A stretch of 64,000 nt of DNA from Leptospira gomenensis (lineage in GTDB: Bacteria; Spirochaetota; Leptospiria; Leptospirales; Leptospiraceae), in NCBI RefSeq assembly GCF_004770155.1, contig NZ_RQFA01000066.1:1-64000 (forward strand), in the 5' to 3' direction. Numbering within the stretch: the stretch's first letter is position 1; every line of letters begins with the position of its first letter. The position numbers and the translations under genes were made by a program. Below the pieces are notes generated by a model. It was not told the DNA's origin. It made no database searches and saw nothing but the letters and a program-made list of their open reading frames with translations. This document shows positions 31,469 through 40,842 of this stretch, piece after piece.

Positions 31469-32605
31469 TCAGCTCGGTTTTATATCCGACAAAAACCTGG
31501 CGGCGACTTCTCTCGCCTCGCGGATGACGTGATGCATATCCATATAACGATACGTGGCCAGCCTGCCCAAAAAGGTGACTTTCGTTTCTTTCATTAGAAT
31601 ATCTTGATATTTTTGTAATCTTTCCATGTCGGCATCCAAACGTTTCGGGTAATACGGAACGTCAGAAACGTCGGTCTCTTTGCTGAATTCCTTGAACCAT
31701 ACGGTCTTTTCGTGTTTTTCCCAGGGCGCAAAATGTTTGTGTTCGTGGATTCTAGTCCAGGGAACTGATTCGTCGCAATAATTGATCACTGCGTTTCCTT
31801 GAAAATCCCCTTCCCCGGTTCCTTTTTCGAAAAAGACGGTCCGGTAACCCAAACGACCGAATCGATATCCGAAGTATTCGTCTATCGGGCCCGTGTAAAA
31901 CGTATGATCGAAATCAATCCCCCGTCCTCCGGGATCGAACTTTGTATTCAATAAAACTTGTATATTAGAATGATCTAACATTCTTAGAACGATCTCCGTA
32001 TAACCCGACTCTGGAATTCCTTGATACGGATCGTTGTAATAGTTATCGTCGTAACTAAAACGAACCGGAAGCCGTTTTAAAATGGAAGCGGGAAGCTCTT
32101 TTGGATCGCAACCCCACTGCTTTTTCGTATAACCGAAAAAAAACGCTTTGTATAACCTTTCCCCGAGAAACTTCAGAGCCTGTTCTTCGAAATTGGCGGG
32201 CTCTTGAATGGAAGAATCCGCCTGCTCTTCGACAAATCGTCTCGCTTCGGAAGGATTCAAGCTCTTCTCGAAAAGTTGATTGATGGTATGAAGATTTACC
32301 GGCAGCGAATATACACGGTCTCCATATTTCGCCTTCACACGATTGACGAAAGGAATGAACTTAACGAATGAATTCACGTAATTCCAAGTTTCGACGTCGT
32401 CCGTATGAAAAATATGCGGTCCGTATTTATGAACCATCACACCCGTATCGCCGTCGCGTTCGGTATGACAATTTCCGCCGATATGATCTCTTTGATCCAA
32501 TACGGTGATTTTTACGGAATCCTTGAGAGCGGACGCCAGTTCGTGTGCGACGACCGCACCCGAAAAACCCGCACCTACGATCAAAACGTTCAGAGACGAA
32601 GACAA
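31469..32605 (-). CDS. glf: UDP-galactopyranose mutase
   Basis: 378-residue FAD enzyme converting UDP-galactopyranose to UDP-galactofuranose. FAD-binding VLIVGAGFSGAV is at about 7-18, GGNCH follows, then YGPHIFHTDD (about 60-70) and the FFGYTKKQWG active-site stretch. Its presence indicates galactofuranose in the O-antigen or another surface glycan. The TTG start (32605) has AGGAG eight bases upstream. It is the last gene of the - strand O-antigen run and lies one base from the GT2 gene at 32607. Confidence 0.95.
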   Translation of the reverse strand: MSSSLNVLIVGAGFSGAVVAHELASALKDSVKITVLDQRDHIGGNCHTERDGDTGVMVHKYGPHIFHTDDVETWNYVNSFVKFIPFVNRVKAKYGDRVYSLPVNLHTINQLFEKSLNPSEARRFVEEQADSSIQEPANFEEQALKFLGERLYKAFFFGYTKKQWGCDPKELPASILKRLPVRFSYDDNYYNDPYQGIPESGYTEIVLRMLDHSNIQVLLNTKFDPGGRGIDFDHTFYTGPIDEYFGYRFGRLGYRTVFFEKGTGEGDFQGNAVINYCDESVPWTRIHEHKHFAPWEKHEKTVWFKEFSKETDVSDVPYYPKRLDADMERLQKYQDILMKETKVTFLGRLATYRYMDMHHVIREAREVAARFLSDIKPS

Positions 32606-32606
32606 A

Positions 32607-33506
32607 TTAGTTTCTCCTAATATACTTACGCGAACTTATCACCGAAATCGCCGTATCAATCATACGAAACGGCGATATAAAAAAAGCGAGGAACAAAAAG
32701 AAGATCGCAGCCGGTTTAAACCCGTTACGCAGACAACGTTTCATATAAAACCGCATCTGATCGAACGCAAGACTTTTCACCAAACCGATCCGATAAAACA
32801 GACGTTCCGGGAGATTCAGACGCGCATAAAATTTAGACGCGGACGGACGTTTGATTTTTTCATACCTTTCGAACGGGGGAAGTTCGATCACCGAATAGGT
32901 TTTCGTTCCGGGAGAAACCTCGAAGGTTCCCATGAGCACCGGAACTTTTAAAATGGAAAAATTTAATGCGACAGAACAGAGAAACTCAAAATCCATATCG
33001 TAGTGATTATCCCCGTTCATCCCTCCCACGGTCCGTTGTACTTCCGGCTTATAAAGATAACCGACCGGATTAAAACAATAGGAATGAAAATTCCACCAAA
33101 ACATCATACCCCGAAAGGTCGAAGAAGGAGTCTGCCTTCTTACAAAGCCGTCCATACGAACTAAAACGTCCCCCATTACGAAATCCGGATCCGATTCCAA
33201 ATACGGGGAAACCTCGGATAGGGCTCCCGGCAAAAGGCGATCATCCGCGTTTAGATAAAGCATATAATCGCCCGTAACGAAACGTAATGCCTTGTTCATC
33301 GCGTCCGACTGACCTTTATCGGGTTCGCTGATCCATTTCAAATGCGGATAACGTTTCAAAATATCGACGGTACCGTCGGTCGAACCGCCGTCAATGACGA
33401 CGTGTTCGAAATTTTCGTAACCCTGCTCTAAAACGTTTCGAATACAGCCCTCGATTACAGCCGAAGACTGATAGGAAGGAGTGATGATCGAGATTTTTTT
33501 CTTCAA
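32607..33506 (-). CDS. Family 2 glycosyltransferase
   Basis: 299 residues. GT2 signature ITPSYQSSAVIEGCI, VIDGGSTDGTVDIL and YLNADDRLLPGAL (about 82-94) with the DxD-like acidic site. The C-terminus is hydrophobic (about 262-285) and basic, which suggests membrane association. The TTG start at 33506 is in an AT-rich leader. An 86-base gap upstream could hold an internal promoter: TTGATC (33555-33560) and TATAAA (33530-33535) with long 19-base spacing. Specificity unknown. Confidence 0.88.
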   Translation of the reverse strand: MKKKISIITPSYQSSAVIEGCIRNVLEQGYENFEHVVIDGGSTDGTVDILKRYPHLKWISEPDKGQSDAMNKALRFVTGDYMLYLNADDRLLPGALSEVSPYLESDPDFVMGDVLVRMDGFVRRQTPSSTFRGMMFWWNFHSYCFNPVGYLYKPEVQRTVGGMNGDNHYDMDFEFLCSVALNFSILKVPVLMGTFEVSPGTKTYSVIELPPFERYEKIKRPSASKFYARLNLPERLFYRIGLVKSLAFDQMRFYMKRCLRNGFKPAAIFFLFLAFFISPFRMIDTAISVISSRKYIRRN

Positions 33507-33592
33507 AATAAAAATTCCGTCTACGTCGGTTTATATTTTAGCACTGTACGTTACGATCAACGCGGCTTCAAAGATAAATTTATATGAGTAAA

Positions 33593-34699
33593 TCATAATA
33601 AAGAACGATAAACTTCCGCAGTTTTTTCTGCGGTCTTTTTCCAACTAAAATCCGCCGCCCGCTTTTTTCCGGCACGGAGAATTGTATCCCGCTCTTTTCC
33701 TTCTTTCCAGGCGGATTCCAAGGTGGAAACGAAACTATCCTTGTCTCTCGGATCGAAATAAAAAGCCGCCTCCGCTCCTATCTCCGGCAAACTGCTCGAA
33801 TTCGACAAAAGAGGAACACAACCGTGATTCATGGATTCCAAAACCGGAATCCCGAAACCTTCGTATAACGAGGGGAATACGAAAACCCGCGCGTTTTCGT
33901 ACAAGAATTTCAGCTCGGAATCGGAAACCTCTTTTTGTATCGCCCTTTCCTTCAAACCGTATTCTTCCAAAAGAAACAATTCCTTTTCCGAAAAATCGCC
34001 TCCTCCCGCACAATATAAGAATATCCGGTTATTCTCATGTATAAACGGAGCCGCCGCCTGGACGAAAAAATCGAAATTCTTATAGCCGTCCCTATTTCCT
34101 ACGAAAAGGATAAAATCCGCGTCCGGAAGCGGTATTTTCTGAGAAGGAGAAGATGTTCCTCCGGAAGCAGACAGATGAATAACCCGGACGAGGTCCTCCG
34201 GAATTCCGAATAATTCGACCAGGTCTTTTTTTGTGTGTTCCGAAATCGCAATAATTGCGTCCGCATTCTCGACGACCGCACGTTTGGTTTTCCGGATCGG
34301 ATCCCTTACGAGATAATCGGGAAAACGTTCATGAATCATATCATAGACGGTAATTACATAAGGTTTATTTAATATATTCGAATAGTAATCGAAATAATAA
34401 GTCGGGTGAAATACGTCAAAAGAGCCCTTTCGGATCATGTTCGACGACCGGGGCTGATTTAACAAATTCGTGATCCTGTTTTTACCCGGAAAAGCGAACG
34501 AATGCGGATACAACTCATCCAAAAAGGAATTCTTCCGATATGAACGTATATACTCGTTTCTATTGATCCAAAGGGCCAGCGCCGGCTCGACGTCGCAGTC
34601 CGGACAAATATCGAAATGTTCGATCAATTCGGAAAAATATCGGGAAATCCCCCCAAAACGCTGCAAAGAAAACGTTTGATGATCGTACAAAACCCTCAT
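33593..34699 (-). CDS. Family 4 glycosyltransferase
   Basis: 368 residues with a GT-B fold. The N-terminal acceptor domain includes QRFGGISRYFSEL and TVYDMIHERFPDYL. The C-terminal donor domain has FILFVGNRDGYKNF and the E-x7-E-like motif FPSLYEGFGIPVLESM (about 300-315) that binds the nucleotide sugar in GT4 retaining enzymes. It resembles mannosyltransferases of O-antigen clusters, but the sugar is not determinable. It is about 36 bases downstream of the methyltransferase at 34736. Confidence 0.88.
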   Translation of the reverse strand: MRVLYDHQTFSLQRFGGISRYFSELIEHFDICPDCDVEPALALWINRNEYIRSYRKNSFLDELYPHSFAFPGKNRITNLLNQPRSSNMIRKGSFDVFHPTYYFDYYSNILNKPYVITVYDMIHERFPDYLVRDPIRKTKRAVVENADAIIAISEHTKKDLVELFGIPEDLVRVIHLSASGGTSSPSQKIPLPDADFILFVGNRDGYKNFDFFVQAAAPFIHENNRIFLYCAGGGDFSEKELFLLEEYGLKERAIQKEVSDSELKFLYENARVFVFPSLYEGFGIPVLESMNHGCVPLLSNSSSLPEIGAEAAFYFDPRDKDSFVSTLESAWKEGKERDTILRAGKKRAADFSWKKTAEKTAEVYRSLL

Positions 34700-34735
34700 A
34701 AAAAATAATATAAGAAAATTAGAATAAACAAATAT

Positions 34736-35515
34736 TCAAAGAGTTTTATTCAATATCCGATAGTGATCGGACATCGTTTTGGATTTTAAAAATATCCGAA
34801 TCCAGAGTAGATATAGTTTACGAAACGGTCCCCGAAGGAGGTTCAAAAACAGACCGGAAAGTCTCCTCTTCGAGAATATATGAAACGTTCCGTTGGAATA
34901 AAAACGCAGGTTTAGCCGCGATGCGATTTCCGTTAACGTTCTTTTTTGGAAGAATACGATATGTTGTCCTCCTTCGAAAGCGAAATAAAACCAATCCTTC
35001 GGTGCCGGGGCCTTAAAAAGTTCGGTGGAAAAAACGATAAGATCGGCATTCGTTTTTTGGAATGTATCCGCAATAAATCCGATTGGATCGACCGTATGTT
35101 CGAGGACTTCGAAGGCGGAAACGGCGTCGTATTTCCTTTTTTCGGAGAATTCGGCCTCAAATCCCTTAGCGAGAAAATTATCGCAGTACGGATCCGACCA
35201 GTAATAATCGAAACCGCGGTCGCGCATCAAACGGGTCATCATTCCGTAACCGCCCGCGATATCGGCATAAGACCCTTCCGCTCCGAAAAGTTTAAACAGA
35301 ATGCAGGAAAGCATTTCCGAAAAATACAGATTTCTGCGGATTAAACCCGTATCCGCGTCTATGATCGCATCGCCGTACGCTTCCTCCAACCAATAAGGGT
35401 GTTCCGTTTGTAACGCCCCGCAACGATCGCAATAGTAGTACGATACATCATATTTCCCTAATACTCTTTCCCGGAAAGAAAAAGCGACACTCTCATCACA
35501 AACTCTACAATTCAT
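34736..35515 (-). CDS. SAM-dependent methyltransferase with N-terminal zinc motif
   Basis: 259 residues. An N-terminal CRVC (3-6) and CDRC (about 29-32) pair probably binds zinc. The class I methyltransferase core shows a degenerate motif I DIAGGYGMMT (about 87-96), and FEVLEHTVDP near 138. A basic, hydrophobic C-terminus follows. This is the Methyltransf_23 type common in O-antigen loci, where it methylates sugars or forms part of C-methyl sugar routes. It overlaps the upstream acyltransferase by four bases. Confidence 0.82.
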   Translation of the reverse strand: MNCRVCDESVAFSFRERVLGKYDVSYYYCDRCGALQTEHPYWLEEAYGDAIIDADTGLIRRNLYFSEMLSCILFKLFGAEGSYADIAGGYGMMTRLMRDRGFDYYWSDPYCDNFLAKGFEAEFSEKRKYDAVSAFEVLEHTVDPIGFIADTFQKTNADLIVFSTELFKAPAPKDWFYFAFEGGQHIVFFQKRTLTEIASRLNLRFYSNGTFHIFSKRRLSGLFLNLLRGPFRKLYLLWIRIFLKSKTMSDHYRILNKTL

Positions 35516-36021
35516 TCTATTTTCTTAATCAACCTGGCAGGATTTCCCGCATAAACACACTTAGGCGGAATGTCTTTCGTAACGACCGAACCCGCACCGA
35601 TCACGCTTCCTTCTCCGATCGTTACTCCACCGAGTATGATAGAGCCGCTTCCGATCCAGACGCCGTTTTCGATACGAATAGGCTTTTCCGTGATCCCGGT
35701 TTGACGAAGTGTAGAATGTAGGGAATATTCATGTCCGCGCGCCAAAACCATAACTCTGTGCCCGAACGTTACCGCATCCCCGATTTCGATCGAGCCGTTT
35801 CCGTCACCCGCATTCAAAAGTACGTCCACCAAAAAAACGTCTTTTCCTATTTTAATGTTCTTGTGCCCGTTATAAACGCGGAAACCGTTTTCGAACGTCG
35901 TACGATCGCCTACACGGCGAATTTTACGAAAGTGCCATCCGGAACTTCTGGAGTCTCGCCAAACAATGATGAGACGATTGACGAGATATTGAGGTAACAA
36001 ACCGAATAATAGTCTAAGCAT
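35512..36021 (-). CDS. Hexapeptide-repeat O-acetyltransferase
   Basis: 169 residues from the ATG at 36021. A hydrophobic N-terminal helix is followed by left-handed beta-helix repeats (about 45-160) including GDAVTFGHRVMVLARGHE and the C-terminal [12 protein letters not shown] signature of LbetaH acetyltransferases. Acetyl-CoA-dependent O-acetylation of an O-antigen sugar is the likely role. A longer frame to a TTG at 36081 would overlap the upstream gene by 49 bases and adds non-family residues, so I reject it. Confidence 0.85.
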   Translation of the reverse strand: MLRLLFGLLPQYLVNRLIIVWRDSRSSGWHFRKIRRVGDRTTFENGFRVYNGHKNIKIGKDVFLVDVLLNAGDGNGSIEIGDAVTFGHRVMVLARGHEYSLHSTLRQTGITEKPIRIENGVWIGSGSIILGGVTIGEGSVIGAGSVVTKDIPPKCVYAGNPARLIKKIE

Positions 36022-36032
36022 ATTTAAGTATA

Positions 36033-36938
36033 TTAGAATTTTATCATCTTTCTGATCAACCGGAAGATCTTTCCGATCCAAAGACGCGAACTGAAAAACT
36101 CGGATTCGATGTAAGAGTCGAAATCCGTATTTCTTTTGATTTCCTGCGGAAATACGATCTTATCAGGTAACGAGTTCCGTTTGAACTTTTCTCTCGGATC
36201 GTCGGCCGCATCCGTATGACTGGATCCTTCGCCGAAACCGATGTTCTCAACGAGATTGACCGGAGGATTTACCGCAAGTCCGCCTTCCACATTGAGCGTG
36301 TAAACCCACTGAAAATCCCAAGTGTCGATCAAGCCGGAATAAGTTTTTTCCAATCGATCCTCCCAAAAGCGTATAACGTAAGATCGACTTCCCTTCCAAG
36401 GTGATACGAGCAGACGCTTCCAAACTTCCGCGCTCCGCAGATATTTTCCCCAAGCCCGTCTCCAAGTCGCCCAACCCCAGACCTGCGGATATCGCGAGAA
36501 ATAGATTTCTTCCGATCCGATTTTTTTCCGTTCGTGAATAAAATTCGTTCCTGCGATGTGCATGACCTTAGGATCGTTTCGAAATTCAGCGAGCATATGT
36601 TCGCAAAAGAGAAAGAATTGGTCGGAAGGAAGACAATCATCCTCCAAGATAATTCCTTCTTCTTCGTTTTCGAAAAACCAATCGATCCCTTCCGAAACGG
36701 CTCGTTTACATCCGAGATTTTTTTCTCTAAAAAGAGTTTTCACCTCGCAACTCCAATCCACAGAACGAACGATCGAACGGACCTGCTCGCATCGCTCCTT
36801 CTCCTCGGGTCGATTTTCCCTCGGACCGTCCGCCGCGATATAAAGACGGGAAGGTTTTCTGCTTCGGATGGAGTCGAACACCTTTCTCGTTTCTTCGGGA
36901 CGGTTGAAGACTAAAAATAATATAGGGACTTTATACAT
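36033..36938 (-). CDS. GT-A fold glycosyltransferase (NDP-sugar transferase-like)
   Basis: 301 residues. It opens with VPILFLVFNRPEETRKVFDSI, typical of a GT-A subgroup found in surface polysaccharide loci, and carries IILEDDCLPSDQFF (about 95-108), where EDD is the metal-binding acidic triad. WGWATWRRAWGKY is also a hallmark of this subgroup. No membrane segment. Specificity unknown. Gene spacing is 11 bases to the acetyltransferase start. Confidence 0.8.
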   Translation of the reverse strand: MYKVPILFLVFNRPEETRKVFDSIRSRKPSRLYIAADGPRENRPEEKERCEQVRSIVRSVDWSCEVKTLFREKNLGCKRAVSEGIDWFFENEEEGIILEDDCLPSDQFFLFCEHMLAEFRNDPKVMHIAGTNFIHERKKIGSEEIYFSRYPQVWGWATWRRAWGKYLRSAEVWKRLLVSPWKGSRSYVIRFWEDRLEKTYSGLIDTWDFQWVYTLNVEGGLAVNPPVNLVENIGFGEGSSHTDAADDPREKFKRNSLPDKIVFPQEIKRNTDFDSYIESEFFSSRLWIGKIFRLIRKMIKF

Positions 36939-36998
36939 TAGACTATTAAAATATACTTAATTTTCTCGAATTTGATTCCAAACTAACAAAAGCCGACC

Positions 36999-37011
36999 AA
37001 GCGCTACGCTT
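36999..37011. repeat. Small perfect hairpin downstream of a GT4 gene
   Basis: AAGCG and CGCTT flank a three-base loop (36999-37011) just after the stop of the glycosyltransferase at 37023. Only a short CTTTT follows on -, so it is at best a weak terminator within the locus. Confidence 0.3.
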
Positions 37012-37022
37012 ATGAGAAAAAC

Positions 37023-38144
37023 TTACGATAAACGATCCAAGTATTCTAAAAAATCTTTTTTCCATCTATCGCGGGAATAAAATTTTTCGACTCTTTTGAA
37101 ACCGCTTTCTCCCATCGAAGAAATAAGACGCGGAGCGTTGTGGAGTAAAATTAGTTTTTCCACGAACGTATCCGGCGACGATATCGGACAAACAAAACCC
37201 GTAACCTCGTCGAGCACTGTCTCCGGAAGACCTCCCTGATCGGAAACGACACAGGGAAGTTTGGCCGCCATCGCCTCCAAAACGGAGATCCCCTGGCTTT
37301 CTATCCTACTCGGCTGAAGGTAAACGGAACCTTCCGGAACCTCGGAAATAGGATTTTTTCTCCAACCTAAAAAACGAATATTCGAAAAACCTTGTGTTCG
37401 AAGGCGACATTCTTCCAAAAGGGAACCTTCTCCAAACCAAAAAAATTCGCTCTCAATCCTTGCGGAAACCGACTTGGCGATCTCGATCCACAAAAAGGGA
37501 GACTTGTATTCCTCTACGTGACCGAACGTGTAAACGGACAATTTATCGTTCGAATCGGAGCGCGTTTTTTTCCGTATTCCGGAATCGACGTTGGTAATCG
37601 GATTAGGAAGAACGTTTATGTATTCTTGTCGATTCTCGAGTCTCCAAGTTTCTGCGATTCTCCGTTTGGAGAATTCACTGACGGTAAGTATTCTCCTACT
37701 TTTTGTTAAACGAACTCGGAAAGGCCAAACTCCGAGAAGCCGAACACCCCGAACAACGAATTCCGGATACGTATGTTGGACGTAGACGAGTTTAGAAAAG
37801 AGAAAGAAGAATACGGATCCAATCGGGGGAGATCCGACACTAAGGAGAACAAGATCGGGTTTGATCTTCCATCGAACGTAAACCGACAACAGAAAATCAT
37901 GGATCAGAAAAAAAGGAAATTTTCTTAAAAGACGAACCCGAATCACGGAGAAAAAACGAGGAAGACGAAACCAGACGATTTTTTCGTTCATCCTTTGGCT
38001 TTCTTTTAAACCCGATACGGCCTCCTCCGAATCGTATACGAATACCACCTCATACGCGGAGTCCGAAAGAGCTGATAACGTATTTTCAAGAGCAGTACGC
38101 GTTCCTCCGAATTCTCCGAACTCAGCCAAAATTGACAGTTTCAT
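37023..38144 (-). CDS. Family 4 glycosyltransferase
   Basis: 373 residues with a GT-B fold. The N-terminus EFGEFGGTRTALENTL is the usual Gly-rich acceptor loop. The middle ILTVSEFSKRRI and VLPNPI segments and the C-terminal ESQGISVLEAMAAKLPCVVSDQGGLPE (about 290-317, E-x7-E) define GT4. One hydrophobic patch (about 108-125) may associate with the membrane. An 84-base AT-rich gap downstream separates it from the next gene. Donor unknown. Confidence 0.87.
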   Translation of the reverse strand: MKLSILAEFGEFGGTRTALENTLSALSDSAYEVVFVYDSEEAVSGLKESQRMNEKIVWFRLPRFFSVIRVRLLRKFPFFLIHDFLLSVYVRWKIKPDLVLLSVGSPPIGSVFFFLFSKLVYVQHTYPEFVVRGVRLLGVWPFRVRLTKSRRILTVSEFSKRRIAETWRLENRQEYINVLPNPITNVDSGIRKKTRSDSNDKLSVYTFGHVEEYKSPFLWIEIAKSVSARIESEFFWFGEGSLLEECRLRTQGFSNIRFLGWRKNPISEVPEGSVYLQPSRIESQGISVLEAMAAKLPCVVSDQGGLPETVLDEVTGFVCPISSPDTFVEKLILLHNAPRLISSMGESGFKRVEKFYSRDRWKKDFLEYLDRLS

Positions 38145-38195
38145 TTTCGAAATTCCGGTTTGATCCGCTTTGGAAAGAATAAATCGTTCACAAAA

Positions 38196-39212
38196 TCAAA
38201 TTCTCCTGAAAATAACGTCCAAAAGAACTCTTAAAAGAAAGCGAGGAACATACTTTAGAATATTATAATTTCTGTATTTTGCTGTCTTAATCCAAAAAAA
38301 GAAACGCCTCACTCCTATGGCCCGGGATCTATAACAAAGCGCTTGCCATTTTTCTCCGACGACAGACCGAATCGTCTCCGGTCTTCCGCCGCGTAGAACG
38401 AATAAAGAGGTGAGTTTATCGATCCAGAGTAAGGTTTCCTCCAATCGTTTTTGCTCATCGGCGCGGTCCGTTATCGAGGAAATCCAACGATGCGATTCGA
38501 AATCCTGCGGAATCGAAGCCCCGACTTTGATCACTTCGCGCGTCTGGATTTTTTGTACCGCCGCCCTCTGTTTTTCCTTCGCAAGGTTCGAAGCGTTCGA
38601 ATGATGAATTCGGTAAAAGGTCAAAAACCTCGGCACGTTGTGCGCTTCGGTACGCTCTATCAATCGACTCCAAAGATCGTAATCCTCTGCGGGAGCGAAC
38701 TCTTCTTGAAAGCGAAACTCTGCTGAATCCAGAAGACCGCGTTTTACTATTAAGGACGATGTCGCAAACGGATCTTCGAACATCATTCTACATCGGATTT
38801 CTTCGTCTGAAACCGGATATTTCCAATCGACTTTGTACGAACCGAACGTTTTAACCCAAGTTCCCAATAAACCGACATTGGGACTTTTACGTAAAAATTC
38901 GATTTGATAGCCGAGCTTTTGGGGATGGGCGATGTCGTCCGAATCCAACCAGGCGATCCAAGTTTTTCCCTTAGTAAGTTCGATTCCTAAATTTCTTACT
39001 CCCGCCAAACCGAGGTTAGACGAATTTTTATGAAGACTAAAACGTTTATCGTTTAAAAACCCTTTTACGATCTCGGAAGTGGAATCTGCGGAGCCGTCGT
39101 CGATGACGATGGCGTTCCAATTCGTAAAGGTTTGTTTTTGGATGCTAAAAAGACATTCGGCGATAAACGCTTCCGCATTAAAAGCAGGAACGAGAAAAGT
39201 CACGTCGCTCAT
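38196..39212 (-). CDS. Family 2 glycosyltransferase
   Basis: 338 residues. VTFLVPAFNAEAFIAECL, VIDDGSADSTSEIV and WIAWLDSDDIAHPQ (about 88-101) are canonical GT2 blocks; AEDYDLWSRL (about 185) is the downstream catalytic region. The C-terminus is basic with aromatic residues. It overlaps the fucosyltransferase stop region by four bases (ATGA), so the two are translated together and may act on consecutive sugars. Confidence 0.9.
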   Translation of the reverse strand: MSDVTFLVPAFNAEAFIAECLFSIQKQTFTNWNAIVIDDGSADSTSEIVKGFLNDKRFSLHKNSSNLGLAGVRNLGIELTKGKTWIAWLDSDDIAHPQKLGYQIEFLRKSPNVGLLGTWVKTFGSYKVDWKYPVSDEEIRCRMMFEDPFATSSLIVKRGLLDSAEFRFQEEFAPAEDYDLWSRLIERTEAHNVPRFLTFYRIHHSNASNLAKEKQRAAVQKIQTREVIKVGASIPQDFESHRWISSITDRADEQKRLEETLLWIDKLTSLFVLRGGRPETIRSVVGEKWQALCYRSRAIGVRRFFFWIKTAKYRNYNILKYVPRFLLRVLLDVIFRRI

Positions 39213-40126
39213 GGGTTTTTGGCGATCCTAATCCAGTGCGGAGGAATGAGTTTCGTTGATACGATCGGATAGGCGTCGAACCAAGGCGTTGGAGCGACAA
39301 TCTTTACGATCGAGTTCTCGTTGGCAAAGGCGGCCCACCAACTATACGAGCTGTTCGACAGAATCAGATTCGGTATATTTCTCATCAGTTCGAACTCTTG
39401 TACGTCCGTTAAGCCGAAGTCGGAAACCCTGATTATCTTTTCTTTTCGATTTCTTAAAAAATCGGGAATAAATTCGGAATCATCCGAAAAGATACAGATC
39501 GTTTTTATATTCCCGGCTTGTTCAAAAACACGCAGAGCTTCCACGAAATATTTATCGGAACATATTCCGTGAATCTTATTGACTTCCTGGTTGGAAACAT
39601 AATCACCTTTTCGAATATGAATTCCGAGCGTACTATCAGCGGTGATACGATTCAAAGATTGATCGACCGGACTTCTATATTCCCGTTTCAGGCGCAAATC
39701 GGCGCGTAATACCGAAACGTCTTTCTGAACGTAATTCAAATTCTGCCAATATCCGCCGATTAGCAGTATTTCGCTTTTTTCCAAATCAGGAAGTTCCTGA
39801 AATTCGAAAAGATTCCTTTCGTAAATTCGGGTGACTTTTTGCGGAACGCCGATTTTTGCCAACAACTTGCGGTAAAAACCGAAATAGTCGGCGTATTCTC
39901 TTTTTACTGCTTCGGTTAGGTTTGAAAATCTGGTCTCGAAAAAATTCAATTGGAATTTTCTCGGTGTGACGTTAGCCGAAACATGATCTTCCCCCGAAAT
40001 CCCGAACCAGGAGAGGTCCAGATAAAGTTCTCCGTCGATCCCATCCGCGACGGTCCTGGCCATCGCGTATTGAAAAATTTGGTTCCCCAATCCCCCGTAG
40101 ACGTCGGCGATTATTTTTTTTCTCAT
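39209..40126 (-). CDS. Alpha-1,2-fucosyltransferase-like (family GT11)
   Basis: 305 residues. N-terminal YGGLGNQIFQYAMA (about 10-23) and central GIHIRKGDYV (about 166-175) are GT11 peptide motifs for GDP-fucose-dependent alpha-1,2 transfer. NSSYSWWAAF (about 258-267) is the third. No GDP-fucose genes (gmd, fcl) are in this window, so the donor would come from elsewhere or the enzyme uses a related sugar. Its ATG overlaps the TGA of a short upstream reading frame that looks like a gene remnant. Confidence 0.88.
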   Translation of the reverse strand: MRKKIIADVYGGLGNQIFQYAMARTVADGIDGELYLDLSWFGISGEDHVSANVTPRKFQLNFFETRFSNLTEAVKREYADYFGFYRKLLAKIGVPQKVTRIYERNLFEFQELPDLEKSEILLIGGYWQNLNYVQKDVSVLRADLRLKREYRSPVDQSLNRITADSTLGIHIRKGDYVSNQEVNKIHGICSDKYFVEALRVFEQAGNIKTICIFSDDSEFIPDFLRNRKEKIIRVSDFGLTDVQEFELMRNIPNLILSNSSYSWWAAFANENSIVKIVAPTPWFDAYPIVSTKLIPPHWIRIAKNP

Positions 40127-40454
40127 CGTGGAATCCGTAACTTCCAGTAATAATTTTCATATTTTTGAATATATTGCTTTTTTAAAATAGGTTCGATTCC
40201 CCTTTTTTTCCCGAAATAATTGACTGTTTGAAATTCGTTCATGAATTCTTTAGGCTCCAAAACCGAAGGTCAATTTCGAAAAATCGACCGGAAACCGGGG
40301 GAAATTTTTCAGCGAACGAATCGTAAAAGCTCCGGTACAAAAGATCTTTTTCCGCTTTTTTCTCTTTAAAAACGCATGAATGGGATTTGAAAATCTGATA
40401 GAAAGAACCGTTTTTCGTAGTTTTTGCGTTTCGTTCGGTTTCATAACGGCGCAT
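40123..40454 (-). pseudogene. Remnant of a disrupted gene upstream of the fucosyltransferase
   Basis: A 39-codon frame at 40123-40242 encodes an aromatic, Lys-rich C-terminal-looking peptide (MNEFQTVNYFGKKRG...YYWKLRIPR). Its TGA overlaps the fucosyltransferase ATG, just as intact neighbours overlap. Upstream, another frame (about 40239-40454) carries protein-like sequence but ends at 40239. This suggests a decayed gene with a frameshift whose 3' end still couples translation to the next gene. Parent family not recognised. Confidence 0.4.
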
Positions 40455-40693
40455 AACGTTTTTTATTACTCGCGATTGGGAATAGAACGATCGTAAACAT
40501 TTTCGTACGATCCGCCTTCACTTACGAATAAAAGTCCTTACAACGCGGCAGGAGAACCTTTAGCAAAATGGAAAGTGGAAGAAATTTGCGGATCGTCTCT
40601 TTTCAACTATAGTTGCGGAAAAAACTTATAGAAGAGCAGAAAAACGACAATTCCACTAAAACGTGATACGACTATCGAATAAAAATGAAACGG

Positions 40694-40736
40694 TAAAAAA
40701 GACAGAAATTCCGATCAAAAAAAGGATTCTGTCTTT
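40694..40736 (-). terminator. Terminator-like hairpin downstream of the DUF268 gene
   Basis: AAAGACAGAA (40698-40707) pairs with TTCTGTCTTT (40727-40736), extended by a TCC/GGA step. On - the stem is followed by TTTTTTA. It lies about 300 bases after the stop at 41039 and would end transcription of the upstream - strand segment, splitting the locus into two units. Confidence 0.6.
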
Positions 40737-40814
40737 AGATCAACGGCAAGAAGGAACACAAATACGATGTATAACAGAGCGGCAATTTTGAAAAACCTTT
40801 GTTGCATTCACCGA

Positions 40815-40842
40815 ATCGTGTAGGACAAGCCCTACGATTTTT
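40815..40842 (+). terminator. Orphan terminator-like hairpin on +
   Basis: ATCGTGTAGG (from 40815) pairs, with a bulge, with CCTACGAT (40831-40838), and a short T run follows on +. No + strand gene precedes it in the window, so it may be a relic of lost DNA. Confidence 0.4.
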
